Positions 8,823-17,539 of a DNA stretch of 64,000 nucleotides are shown in pieces. Where the stretch lies: contig NZ_CP034437.1 in NCBI RefSeq assembly GCF_003952225.1, forward strand, positions 1 through 64,000, read 5' to 3'. Source of the stretch: Paenibacillus albus. Lineage in GTDB: Bacteria > Bacillota > Bacilli > Paenibacillales > Paenibacillaceae. The translations under genes and the position numbers were made by a program. A model generated the notes under the pieces. It saw only the letters and a list, made by a program, of their open reading frames with translations. It had not been told where the DNA came from and made no database searches. The first letter of the stretch is position 1, and the number at the start of each line of letters is the position of its first letter.

Positions 8823-9689
8823 TTATTCGGCTGCTACAGGATTGGTTAGAGGCAGGAAGCCTTCAATGCGGCCCTGCGCTTCGTCGCCTGGGCGAATGAC
8901 GACAGGTCCCGGAGTACCGGTTAAGATGATATCCCCGGGCAGAAGCGTCATGACCTGGGAATGGAACGCTACGATCCACCACGGGCGAAAACGCATCTGC
9001 GAGACGGTATTGCGATGCACCGTTTCCCCGTTTAGTACAGTTGAGATTTCAAGGCTATGCACATCCTCCGTCTCGTCCGCCGTAAGCAATTGCGGCCCGA
9101 TGCTTAGGAACGTATCAAAGCTCTTGGCTCTTGTCAGATAGCGGGGATTCGCTTCGTGAATGTCCGCGGCCGTCATGTCCAGCGCCGTCGTCAGCCCCGC
9201 TACGTAATCAGGCGCCTCTGCCTCGCTTACGTTTCGGCATTCCTTGCCGATGATGATAGCAAGCTCCGCTTCGGCGGTGACACGTTCCGATTGCATCGGT
9301 AATCGTATAGGTTGCCCCGGTCCGATGAGCGTCGTATCCGGCTTCATGAAGCTTACCGGATCTTCGCCCGGCTCCGGGGGAGCCGGCAGCTCTCCGGATG
9401 GGCGATAGTTCATGCCAATACCCCAAATTTTGCGGGGATTCCGGTAAAGAAGCCCCAGCGAGACATCCCCTTCCGGCAAAGCCTCCACTTCGAGCAGCAG
9501 CCGCGCCTCTCCCTCGTCCTTATACCAGCGGGAGAGAGATTCCCATCTGCCGCCGATGATGAGCTCCCCAACTTGCAGGGGCCAATCCGTGCCCAACGCT
9601 TCATTAATACGGGAGAGCTTTATCCATCCATGAGGCGCCTGAATGGCCGCCTCCTCCTTCTCTTCGCTACACAGCGTGGCCAAAATCAT
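8823..9689 (-). CDS. Fumarylacetoacetate hydrolase (FAH) family protein
   Basis: 288-aa FAH-domain protein; the core EAELAIIIGKECR, YVAGLTTALDMTAADIH, TRAKSFDTFLSIGP and LLPGDIILTGTPGPV matches metal-dependent C-C hydrolases and decarboxylases of this family. The N-terminal 80 residues form the usual lid-like domain. The start ATG lies inside the 3' end of the amidase gene (23-base overlap) with AGAGGGG 6 bases upstream, so translation is coupled. It probably cleaves or rearranges a 2,4-diketo or acyl-pyruvate type intermediate. A second, distinct FAH gene is at 40078-40956. Confidence 0.85.
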   Translation of the reverse strand: MILATLCSEEKEEAAIQAPHGWIKLSRINEALGTDWPLQVGELIIGGRWESLSRWYKDEGEARLLLEVEALPEGDVSLGLLYRNPRKIWGIGMNYRPSGELPAPPEPGEDPVSFMKPDTTLIGPGQPIRLPMQSERVTAEAELAIIIGKECRNVSEAEAPDYVAGLTTALDMTAADIHEANPRYLTRAKSFDTFLSIGPQLLTADETEDVHSLEISTVLNGETVHRNTVSQMRFRPWWIVAFHSQVMTLLPGDIILTGTPGPVVIRPGDEAQGRIEGFLPLTNPVAAE

Positions 9690-10908
9690 TCGAAACCCCT
9701 CTTTTCTCCGCGGACCGCGCGGCCCAATTCAACAGCTCGCGGTCGAAGCCCGCAGGCGCAATAACAGATAGTCCAATCGGGAGGCCGGAAGCATTCTTGC
9801 CTGGAATCGTCAGCTGAGGCAGCCCCGCCAATCCCGCAATCGCCGTCAGCTGCAGCAGCCGAAAGCGGTAGCGTTCCAGCGCTTCAGCTTCCTCGCCGAT
9901 TCGCGGAGCTGCGCCCGGCGCCGTCGGCACAATCAGAATCGCGTCGTCCCCGAGTAGCTCCTCAAGCCGCGCACGCCGTGCTTCCCGTTGCCTGCGCGCC
10001 GGCGCTTCCTCCTCCGGCCGAAGCTGCCGGGTCCATTCCATGCGCCCCGCAATATCCGGCGCGAAGACCGGACGTACCTCGTCGATCCAGGCGCCGTGAG
10101 CACTTCGAATCTCCAGCCCTTGCAGCACGCGAAAGTTGATCATCCATTCCGCCAATCCTTCGGGAGCGATACGCTCCGAGATCCGTTCGCCGAATTCAGC
10201 CTCAAGAGAGGCTAACTTCCCCGCCCACGCGTCCGCCGTATCTTGCTCGGCCAATTCCCAAGCATCCTGCGCAACGATCAGCCTCCGGAAGGGACTGGCT
10301 ATTGCTCGATCAGCATCCTTGCCGACCGCTCCCGCCGGCACCGGTTCTCCGGGAAGCAGCGCTTCGCCAACCGCCCGCAGCGTCTCCGCATCTCGGGCAA
10401 ACCAGCCTACGGTATCGAAGCTCGGCGCAAGCGGAATGACTCCCTCCAGAGAAACCGCGTCGTGCGTCGGCCGGAACCCGTATAGGCCGCAATAGCATGC
10501 CGGTACTCTTACGGAGCCGCCCGTGTCCGTCCCGATGGCGAAGCGGACGTAACCGCCTGCGACCGCGACGGCCGAGCCGCTGGATGAACCTCCGGGGATC
10601 CGGCCCGGAGCAGCCGGATTAAGAGGCGTGCCGTAATGGACGTTCTCCCCGTTTAAGCTGTACATCAGCTCATCGGTATGCGTCATTCCAGTTAAGGTCG
10701 CGCCGGATGCGAGCAGCCGGTCAATCACTACGGCGTGGCGTTCCGGGCCCTGGTGCGTTCGCAGCCAGTCCGGGTTGCCCGCGGCATTCACATGTCCCCG
10801 GACATGAAACACATCCTTAACGGCAAAGGTCATGCCCGCCAGCAGCCCGTCTCCCGATGGCTGGACTTCTATCGTATCGTCGATGAAAGCGCGATGCGCA
10901 TCAGTCAT
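9667..10908 (-). CDS. Amidase signature family hydrolase
   Basis: Amidase-signature enzyme, about 413 aa from the ATG at 10908, which has AAGGGGGG at good spacing; an ATG at 10914 is the alternative. The Ser-cisSer-Lys triad is visible: lysine in FAVKD, the serine cluster GGSSSGSAVAV, and the nucleophile in DTGGSVRVP. The family hydrolyses amides, carbamates and allophanate-like compounds. Length is short for AtzF/allophanate hydrolase but typical for small amidases. It overlaps the FAH gene by 23 bases. A role in releasing ammonia from an amide intermediate is likely but unproven. Confidence 0.85.
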   Translation of the reverse strand: MTDAHRAFIDDTIEVQPSGDGLLAGMTFAVKDVFHVRGHVNAAGNPDWLRTHQGPERHAVVIDRLLASGATLTGMTHTDELMYSLNGENVHYGTPLNPAAPGRIPGGSSSGSAVAVAGGYVRFAIGTDTGGSVRVPACYCGLYGFRPTHDAVSLEGVIPLAPSFDTVGWFARDAETLRAVGEALLPGEPVPAGAVGKDADRAIASPFRRLIVAQDAWELAEQDTADAWAGKLASLEAEFGERISERIAPEGLAEWMINFRVLQGLEIRSAHGAWIDEVRPVFAPDIAGRMEWTRQLRPEEEAPARRQREARRARLEELLGDDAILIVPTAPGAAPRIGEEAEALERYRFRLLQLTAIAGLAGLPQLTIPGKNASGLPIGLSVIAPAGFDRELLNWAARSAEKRGVSNDFGHAV

Positions 10909-10938
10909 GCTCATTCCCCCCTTCTTCTTCGGAATGCG

Positions 10939-11364
10939 TTAACGGGCTGCCGACAGCACCTTCAGATCCTCGTCGTCGAGAGAAACGAGCGGACCCGATT
11001 TGATCAGAGCAGAGAACTTCTCATCCGGAATCATCGTCGTTAGCACATACAAGCGTGTTTCCCCCGTATTACGGACCTGATGCATTTCTCCGGGACTTAC
11101 GATGAAATAGGCACCTTGACTTATCGGCATGCTGGTATCCCCTACCGTTGCGACCCCTTCCCCGTGGAGCACGTAGAAATATTCAAAGGCTTCGGCATGC
11201 TCGTTCGGAGGCGTCTGTCCGCCTACGTCGAAAATTTCCACGACGGAGACGAACGGAACCTCGGTGCCGTCGCACAGGAGCACGAACTTGTTGCTGTCTT
11301 TGGGAGAAATTTTGTAAACCGGACGTTCATCGAAACGGCCTGCAATCATTGGAAAAGTTATCAT
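10939..11364 (-). CDS. Cupin-domain protein
   Basis: 141-aa single-domain cupin. The double-stranded beta-helix motif is recognisable in NEHAEAFEYFYVLHGEGV (H and E metal ligands) and in FIVSPGEMHQVRN (second histidine). Small cupins of this type act as isomerases, dioxygenases or non-catalytic ligand binders, so the function is uncertain. GAAGGGAAG precedes the ATG. It lies between the RutB-like gene and the amidase gene in the operon. Confidence 0.75.
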   Translation of the reverse strand: MITFPMIAGRFDERPVYKISPKDSNKFVLLCDGTEVPFVSVVEIFDVGGQTPPNEHAEAFEYFYVLHGEGVATVGDTSMPISQGAYFIVSPGEMHQVRNTGETRLYVLTTMIPDEKFSALIKSGPLVSLDDEDLKVLSAAR

Positions 11365-11379
11365 AGCTGGATCTTCCCT

Positions 11380-12156
11380 TCATATTAAGGATGAAATCGA
11401 GGTATCAAGAGCTCGCATGACGGCTTCGGAATCCGTCAGGAAGCCGTAGCATTGCTTGATGTTGTAATAGGTGGCTTCGATGCAGTAGGCAGGCGAGTTC
11501 GTTGCGCACAGATCCTTTAGGAGCAGCGCGTCATAGCCTGAGTTGACTGCATCTTGCAGCGTAGCCATGACACATTGATCGAGATTGACCCCCGCGAACA
11601 GAATCGTATCCGTCCGCAGATTGCGCAGGATGCTGTCGAGCGGCGTATCCCAGAAGCCGCTCATCCGGTACTTATCCACCCGGATGTCACCGGGCCATAC
11701 CTCTAGCTCCTCCAGAATCTCCGAACCCCAGCTCCCTTTCTCCAGCACTTTGGAGCCATTGACCGGCAGCGGCTCGCCGATACCGATGCCGTCTCCCGTG
11801 CCGTTGTAGACATGCAGGACGGATGGGCTAAGGTTCAGCCGATCCGGCCGGTTGCCCCAGTTCAGCCAGATGATAGGAACGCCCTCCCGCCGCATCCGCG
11901 CCAAGAAAATGTTCTGTCTCTCCACCGGCTCGCGAAGCGGAGTATAATCCGCTCCGATATAATCAAGCCAGCCTCCTTGCGAGCAGAAATCGTTCTGCAT
12001 ATCGACGACAATGACAGCCGTTCGGCTCACATCGATGGTGACGGACTGGGGCTCCGCAACAATTGACGCGATATGTGCCGGCTGCGGAGTTCTCCGCAGA
12101 TCGGCCGAATGAGCCGATACCTCCCAATCGTTGCGCCCGCTTCCGATTCGAATCAT
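11380..12156 (-). CDS. RutB-like isochorismatase-family amidohydrolase
   Basis: Cysteine hydrolase of the isochorismatase family, 258 aa from the ATG at 12156 (AAGGAGGAG upstream). The catalytic triad is D52 in VDMQND, K162 in RVDKYRMSGF and C195 in LDQCVMAT. From memory the middle segment (KGSWGSEI, PGDIRVDKYRMSGFWDTPLDSILR) resembles RutB, the ureidoacrylate amidohydrolase of pyrimidine breakdown, more than other family members; N-carbamoylsarcosine amidase is a second candidate. Both release carbamate/ammonia from ureido compounds. The ATG overlaps the frame-corrected stop of the upstream esterase gene as ATGA, so the two are probably translationally coupled. Confidence 0.82.
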   Translation of the reverse strand: MIRIGSGRNDWEVSAHSADLRRTPQPAHIASIVAEPQSVTIDVSRTAVIVVDMQNDFCSQGGWLDYIGADYTPLREPVERQNIFLARMRREGVPIIWLNWGNRPDRLNLSPSVLHVYNGTGDGIGIGEPLPVNGSKVLEKGSWGSEILEELEVWPGDIRVDKYRMSGFWDTPLDSILRNLRTDTILFAGVNLDQCVMATLQDAVNSGYDALLLKDLCATNSPAYCIEATYYNIKQCYGFLTDSEAVMRALDTSISSLI

Positions 12157-13894
12157 GCTTGTTCTCCTCCTTCGCAATCAGCCAGCGGCAGCTGCAGCCA
12201 AGAACCCCCAAGCCGTATCCAATCGCGACCGTCGCTATCTGCAGGTCATCCGCTTCGGCTTTGTGCATCTCTCCCGGCGAGCAGCCATTTGGATGAAGGG
12301 CGAACAGCGGATACGCGCTGCCCGTAAGCTCCAGCCGGATCGCCTCCCCTTCGGCGAGCTCGAACGCCAGGGGACGAAGCTTGACGATGGCTTGGCACCA
12401 TTCACCGCTCTCGCCAGCCTCCTCGCTGATTTCCGTCCGGCCAACGGTCAGAAATTCGGCTGAGCCGTCCGGCCTTAGAAGGCTGAGAATCGCGACAAGA
12501 TCGGTCGGGCCTCCAATCAACTGATACTGCAGGTTCGCAACCACTTGTCCGAATATTCGGATTTTTCTGCTTGCAGGTCGTGAGGTGTAAACTAAAATTT
12601 CATTCCGATCCTGCTGCATCCTGCGGTCAATCGGCTGGTAATTATCCACAGACATTGGCATCCGGGCATCATAGACGAATGCATCGCATCCAGCCATTCC
12701 ATTCTCTCGGCTATCAGCCTTTGACTCTATCGCCTCTTCCAGCCGACCGCTTCCGAGTGCACCGTTCGCGGGCTTCTCGCCGCCTCTTAGCTCGAACAGC
12801 AGCTTCCGCGCACCGTCCGTGAACGGAGAGAGAGCGGAACTCGATCGCCACACCGCGCTTCCTCTCTCGAAATAAGTCACTTCAGCGGCCGCCGAGAACG
12901 GAGACTCGACTTGCCGTTCCGCGGAATCCAATAACCAGTGACGGAACCAAGAGGCCTGCTGTTCATGAATTCCTCCGTCCGCTTCAGATCCGTGATCGCG
13001 TCCGCCGGCGTACCTGCCCCACGGGATATGGTCCCAAGGTCCGATCGTTAGCTTGAGCGCCCCATCCTCGCCGCTTCTTCTCTCGCGCAGCGCATCATAA
13101 TCAAGCAGCGTCCCCATTAGGAAAACATCATACCAGCCGCCAATCAGAAAGGTCGGAATTGCAAGCTCCTTGCAGGCGTTCATCCAATTCCGGCTTTCCC
13201 AATATGCATCATAAGAACTGTGGGTATACCATTCCTCGTAATACGGAAAGTAGCTGCTCATAATCGGGTGGCTTCCATCCTGCGGCAGCGGATACAGCTC
13301 CTCATCCGGCGTCCTTCGGCGAATTCTCGTCGTTTCCGCCTCAACTTCCGCTTGGCCGCCAGCCCTTCGCGCGCTGTCCCTTGCGAGCTGAAAGCCCCAA
13401 GGAACATGCTCGAATACTGCGAATCTGCCTTGCGGGTAGAACATGCCGTTGTAGAGATCCGCCCCGCACATTCCTGGAGCGATCGCCTTCAGTGAAGGCG
13501 GTCTGGCCGAAGCCGCAGCCCACTGGGTAAAGCCTTGATAGGAGAAGCCATACATCCCGACACGACCGTTCGAGCAAGGCAAGCCTGCCGCCCATTCAAC
13601 AGCGTCGTAGCCGTCATCGTCTTCATGGACGAACGGGTTGAAGTTCCCCTCCGAATCGCCGCGCCCCCTAACATCCTGAATGACGACAATGAAGCCTTGC
13701 CTAACGTACCAAACCGGATGGGCTTGCGTGACCGTGGAGGCAAGCGTCCTGCCGTAGGGCTGTCTCATTAGGAGCACCGGATAACGGCCATCAGCTTCTG
13801 GCCGATAAATATCTGCATATAGTGTCGTGCCGTCTCTCATTATGCAAGGCCGCTTGCTTTCTTTCACCGCCCCGCCGAATCTAACACTCTTCAT
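12153..13894 (-). CDS. CocE/NonD-family serine hydrolase, apparent frameshift near the end
   Basis: Alpha/beta hydrolase of the X-Pro dipeptidyl-peptidase S15/CocE type. The nucleophile is S118 in GMYGFSYQG; GGWYDVFLMGT and GPWDHIPWG supply the Asp and His regions, and the C-terminal half is the jelly-roll domain. As read, the frame runs on to 11963, 194 bases into the next gene, with a tail unlike the family. Adding one G to the five-G run (12205-12209) restores the expected ending GSWLQLPLAD and a stop at 12153, overlapping the next ATG as ATGA. The corrected protein is about 580 aa, normal for the family. The indel may be genuine or a sequencing error. It is the first gene of the operon; possible substrates are esters or amides. 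Confidence 0.8.
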
Positions 13895-14037
13895 TCGGAC
13901 ACCATCCCGCTGCTTGTTGTCATATTAGCCAATAAATCCGATATTTCGATAAAGATAACAATAATTTGCAACAAAATATTTCAATTCGAAATTAATTCCG
14001 CAAATTTGATTACCATTTGTCAGACTTGTTGCTTCTC

Positions 14038-14065
14038 ATTATAGCCGCCCTCGATTCGTTGTCAA
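14038..14065 (-). promoter_or_regulatory. Near-consensus sigma-A promoter of the catabolic operon
   Basis: On the minus strand TTGACA (14065-14060), a 16-base spacer and TATAAT (14043-14038). Both hexamers are perfect. The predicted transcription start is near 14031, about 137 bases before the esterase ATG at 13894. Confidence 0.75.
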
Positions 14066-14228
14066 CCTATTTACGTTAGGTTTTCTAACATAAATATCGT
14101 TTTTTCTAATGGTTTCGCTTTCATTTTTATATCTCTCACAATAATCGGCTAATAAACACGATATAACCTACCATATACATTACATATAGAGTCAATTTGC
14201 ACAACTAGGATATCTCCGCAAAAATAAA

Positions 14229-14272
14229 AAGGGCGATTGTTTCCCCACCTCTCCCAGGAAAACAATCGCCCT
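14229..14272 (-). terminator. Rho-independent terminator of the gamma-glutamyltransferase gene
   Basis: On the minus strand AGGGCGATTGTTTTCC pairs with GGGGAAACAATCGCCCT (one mismatch) and is followed by TTTTATTTTTG. It lies about 16 bases past the stop codon. Confidence 0.88.
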
Positions 14273-14288
14273 ATGCCAGCCGGTACGT

Positions 14289-15869
14289 CTACCAGCCAAT
14301 AGCCGCTCCGTCGCTGCGGGGGTCCGTCCCCCCTTGCAGAAAACCTTCGTCCGTCATCCGAATCGCTCCGGCGTGCCCCATTGCTTGATCGAAGCTGCCG
14401 ACAACCCTAACGTCGTGTCCCGCCTCACCAAGCCGCTTCACCACGGCCGGATCAATCCGACTTTCAAGCCGCAGCGCCTGACTCGCCTCTCCCCAGGTAC
14501 GGCCCCACACAAAGCGCGGCTGTTCGATGGCGTTCTGCGGATTCATTCCATAGTCGATCATCCGCGTCAGAATGGCCGTCTGCGTCTGCGGCTGTCCCTC
14601 ACCGCCTTGCGTTCCATATAAGATCGCTGGCTTCCCATCCCGCAGCGCCATTGCCGGCATAAGCGTATGGAACGTTCGCTTTCCGGGCTCCAGCCTGTTC
14701 GGGTGCTTCGGATCGAGCGAGAAGAACGAGCCGCGGTTCTGCAGCAGAACCCCCGTATCTCCCGCTACTTCCCCCGATCCGAATTCAAAGTACAGGCTTT
14801 GGATGAACGAAACCGCATTGCCTTCATCGTCCACGACAGCCGCGTATGCCGTATCTCCGCCCATCGCAGCAGACGCAAGCGCGCCGGCCTGGCGCATATC
14901 AATACGAGCAGCAAGCTCCGCCGCATATTCAGGACTAAGCAGCTTATCAAGCGGAATTGAAGCAAACTCGGGATCTGTCAGCACTTCGTTGCGGTCGCGG
15001 AAGGCAAGCTTCAGGCTCTCAACAAGCAGGTGGTAATACTCGAAGGAGCCATGCTCGATATGCTGAAGCGAAAAGCGTTCCAGCTGCTGAAGCGCAAGGA
15101 TAGCGGCGAAGCCTTGCGAATTCGGAGGCGCCTGACAGATTTCATGCCCCCGGTAAGTCCCCTTGAGCGGCTCTGTCCAGTAACCGGTATGACTTGCGAA
15201 ATCTTCAAAGGTCAGGTAGCCCCCTGCGCGCTCGATATGCTCTGTGATTCGCTTGGCAAGTTCGCCTTGGTAAAAAACTTCCCTTCCCCTCTCCGCGATC
15301 AGTTTCAATGTACCGGCCATGTCCCGTTGAACGAAGCGCGAGCCTGCCTGCGCCGCCTCGTTTCCAGGCGCGTAAATACGCGATGTCGCGGCGCTCGCCT
15401 TCAGCATCGCCCAGTTCAGGGCGGTGTTTGCATGCTGGTCCGCCGAGAGCGGAAACCCTTGTTCGGCGTATGCAATTGCTGGCTCGAACAGTTCTCCCCA
15501 AGGCAATCGGCCATAGCCTTCCGCAATGGCTGCCCAGCCGTCAACCATGCCGGGAACTGTAATCGCGCTGCGGACGCCTCGGCTAGGGATAGAGCCTTCC
15601 CCATCGTAAAGCATGCGATTAACGCTATAACCGGCTCTGCCGGTGGCGTTATAAACCCGAACGCGCCCTTCGGAGGCCGAATACGTCATCCAAAACGAGT
15701 CTCCACCCAAGCCTGTCATGTGAGGGTATACGACACCTAGACATGCGCTTATCGCAATAGCTGCGTCGAACGCGTTTCCACCCCGCTGCAGCGTTTGCGC
15801 CCCTGCCATGGATGCCAGGTGATGCGGGCTCGTAATCATAGCTCTGCTTCCGGTAACCGATATCCCCAT
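14289..15869 (-). CDS. Gamma-glutamyltransferase family protein
   Basis: Ntn-hydrolase of the gamma-glutamyltranspeptidase family, 526 aa from the ATG at 15869 (GAGGGAG upstream). The frame is open 34 codons further 5', but that stretch has no good start. The conserved N-terminal GGNAFDAAIA and TGLGGDSFW and the nucleophile T340 in GGDTAYAAVVD, where self-cleavage yields the two subunits, are present. From this start I see no signal peptide, so it is probably cytoplasmic, like GGT-like enzymes that act on gamma-glutamylated amines or capsule fragments. It is divergent from an Lrp-type regulator, its probable control protein. Confidence 0.85.
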   Translation of the reverse strand: MGISVTGSRAMITSPHHLASMAGAQTLQRGGNAFDAAIAISACLGVVYPHMTGLGGDSFWMTYSASEGRVRVYNATGRAGYSVNRMLYDGEGSIPSRGVRSAITVPGMVDGWAAIAEGYGRLPWGELFEPAIAYAEQGFPLSADQHANTALNWAMLKASAATSRIYAPGNEAAQAGSRFVQRDMAGTLKLIAERGREVFYQGELAKRITEHIERAGGYLTFEDFASHTGYWTEPLKGTYRGHEICQAPPNSQGFAAILALQQLERFSLQHIEHGSFEYYHLLVESLKLAFRDRNEVLTDPEFASIPLDKLLSPEYAAELAARIDMRQAGALASAAMGGDTAYAAVVDDEGNAVSFIQSLYFEFGSGEVAGDTGVLLQNRGSFFSLDPKHPNRLEPGKRTFHTLMPAMALRDGKPAILYGTQGGEGQPQTQTAILTRMIDYGMNPQNAIEQPRFVWGRTWGEASQALRLESRIDPAVVKRLGEAGHDVRVVGSFDQAMGHAGAIRMTDEGFLQGGTDPRSDGAAIGW

Positions 15870-15902
15870 TGCATCCAGCTCCCTCTCGCGATGATGTAAA
15901 CT

Positions 15903-15932
15903 AAAATAACATGACATGTAGACTTTTATCAA
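15903..15932 (-). promoter_or_regulatory. Candidate promoter of the gamma-glutamyltransferase gene
   Basis: On the minus strand TTGATA (15932-15927), an 18-base spacer and TATTTT (15908-15903), 34 bases upstream of the ATG. It lies in the 171-base divergent region shared with the Lrp-type regulator. Confidence 0.4.
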
Positions 15933-16040
15933 CAATATCGTTAAAATGATCCATATCTCTACTTTAAACAAACGTTTTTCAGATTTTTTGTGAGTTTCCC
16001 TTACGCTTTGTCATCTTGTTACTAGGAGGCTGAGTCTGCT

Positions 16041-16517
16041 ATGCCATCCCCGCATGATATTCCGAACACGCTGCTTGACGCGACTGACCGTAAAATCATC
16101 GCGATGCTCCATGATAACAGCCGCATATCCTATACCGACCTGGCCAAGGAAATCGGCCTGTTCCGCGTTGCCGTGCAGGCTCGCATTAACGCCCTCACGG
16201 AAGAAGGCGTCGTGGAACGATTCACGATTGTCATCAATCCGGAGAAGATCGGAATTTCTGTCTCCGCCTTCTTCAACGTCGAAGTCGAGCCTAAATTTCT
16301 CGACGAGGTCGCCGATCAGCTCGCCATGGAGCCTCCGATTACAAGCCTCTATCACATGACTGGACCAACCAAGCTGCATATGCACGGACTCTTCGCCGAC
16401 AACCAAGAAATGCAAGATTTTCTCTTGAGCAAGCTGTACGTGCTTCCCGGCATCATGAGCGTCGATACCCAGGTGCTGATCAATCGATACAAAAGCCGCA
16501 TGGGCATGCGCCTGTGA
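16041..16517 (+). CDS. Lrp/AsnC-family transcriptional regulator
   Basis: 158 aa, complete. The N-terminal winged helix-turn-helix ([29 protein letters not shown], then [14 protein letters not shown]) is followed by the RAM/AsnC ligand domain (FFNVEVEP to the C-terminus). AGGAGG lies 11 bases before the ATG. Divergent placement suggests it senses an amino acid or a related small molecule and controls the gamma-glutamyltransferase gene. Control of the catabolic operon further left is possible but not shown. Confidence 0.88.
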   Translation: MPSPHDIPNTLLDATDRKIIAMLHDNSRISYTDLAKEIGLFRVAVQARINALTEEGVVERFTIVINPEKIGISVSAFFNVEVEPKFLDEVADQLAMEPPITSLYHMTGPTKLHMHGLFADNQEMQDFLLSKLYVLPGIMSVDTQVLINRYKSRMGMRL

Positions 16518-16579
16518 GGCGAGTGTCCTGCTAGCATTCGTCGGTTTAAGGTTACTCGGGAGGCGCGGCAACAATCAGA

Positions 16580-16616
16580 AAAACTCAACTCGCGCCCCAG
16601 GCACAAGTTGAGTTTT
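16580..16616. terminator. Bidirectional terminator between convergent genes
   Basis: AAAACTCAACT (16580-16590) pairs perfectly with AGTTGAGTTTT (16606-16616). The A/T ends give a T-run on both strands. It serves the Lrp gene (+) and the sugar transporter operon (-). Confidence 0.85.
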
Positions 16617-16630
16617 CTCCTCACACAATC

Positions 16631-17518
16631 CTACTCCTTCACCGAACCCAGCATAATTCCCGAAATGAAGAAACGCTGCAGGAACGGGTACACCAGCATA
16701 ATCGGCAGCATCGAGGCGAAGATCTTCGCCGCGCCGAGCGTTTTGTCGGAGACGGATGCCAGGCGCTTCACATCCTCGAGCGATTGCAGAAGCGTTGGGT
16801 CAATCCGCACGACCAGCTGCTGCATATACGTCTGGAGCGGAATGCCGCTCTCATGGTTAATGAAGATGAGCCCGAGCATGAACTCGTTCCACACGGTGAC
16901 GATCAGGAACAGCGTCGTTGTGGCAAGCACCGGCATCGACAGAGGCATGTAGATGCGGAACGCCTTGAACCATGGGCCAGCGCCGTCCATCGAGGCTGAT
17001 TCGTCAAGCTCCTTCGGAATGCTGCGGAAGTAGTTGACGATCAGAATGACGTTGAACACGTTCACGAGCATTGGCAGCACGAGCACCCAGAAGTTGTTCA
17101 TCAGGTGCATCTGGCGAACGACGAGGTAGAACGGAATAAGACCGCCGTTGAACATCATCGAGAAGACGAGCAGCCACATGTACACGTTGCGCAGCTTGAA
17201 CTCGCGAACCGAACGGGACAGCGGATACGACATCAACAGCGAGATGAAGAAGCTGATCGCGCAGGTGATGACAACCCGCTTCACCGAAACCCAGAACGAG
17301 CTGAAGAATACGCTGTCCTCGTACAGCTTCTTATACGAATCAAGCGTGAACCCTTTCGGGAAGATCGTTACGAAACCAGCCATTGCTTTTGCAGGCATAC
17401 TGAAAGATATCGCTAAGTTATGAATGATCGGGAACAGAGACGAGAACGAGATTAGTGCGAGTAAAATGATGAGTACAGCTTCTGCCGCCTTCGCCCCTGC
17501 CGTGGTATTGCGTACCAT
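16631..17518 (-). CDS. Carbohydrate ABC transporter permease (YtcP-like)
   Basis: 295-aa inner-membrane permease of the MalG/YtcP type, with six predicted helices and the EAA loop PKELDESASMDGAGPWFKAF followed by MPLSMPV. GGGGAGGA precedes the ATG. It is the second permease of the importer encoded with the LplB-like permease and the LplA-like lipoprotein. No ATPase gene lies nearby, which is normal for this group; a shared MsmX-type ATPase elsewhere would energise it. Confidence 0.9.
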   Translation of the reverse strand: MVRNTTAGAKAAEAVLIILLALISFSSLFPIIHNLAISFSMPAKAMAGFVTIFPKGFTLDSYKKLYEDSVFFSSFWVSVKRVVITCAISFFISLLMSYPLSRSVREFKLRNVYMWLLVFSMMFNGGLIPFYLVVRQMHLMNNFWVLVLPMLVNVFNVILIVNYFRSIPKELDESASMDGAGPWFKAFRIYMPLSMPVLATTTLFLIVTVWNEFMLGLIFINHESGIPLQTYMQQLVVRIDPTLLQSLEDVKRLASVSDKTLGAAKIFASMLPIMLVYPFLQRFFISGIMLGSVKE

Positions 17519-17539
17519 ATAGACTTCCTCCCCTCTTTG

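Larger units (their letters stand above)
13895..14288 (-). other. AT-rich intergenic region with leader of the catabolic operon
   Basis: 394 bases without a gene. It carries the operon promoter (14038-14065), an untranslated leader of about 135 bases rich in A and T with short imperfect inverted repeats around 13960-14000, and the terminator of the gamma-glutamyltransferase gene (14229-14272). The leader does not match a riboswitch class I can recognise. Confidence 0.6.

Noticed and set aside
11963-12152. C-terminal extension of the CocE-like frame
   Set aside because: Out-of-family tail overlapping the RutB-like gene; explained by a one-base homopolymer shift.
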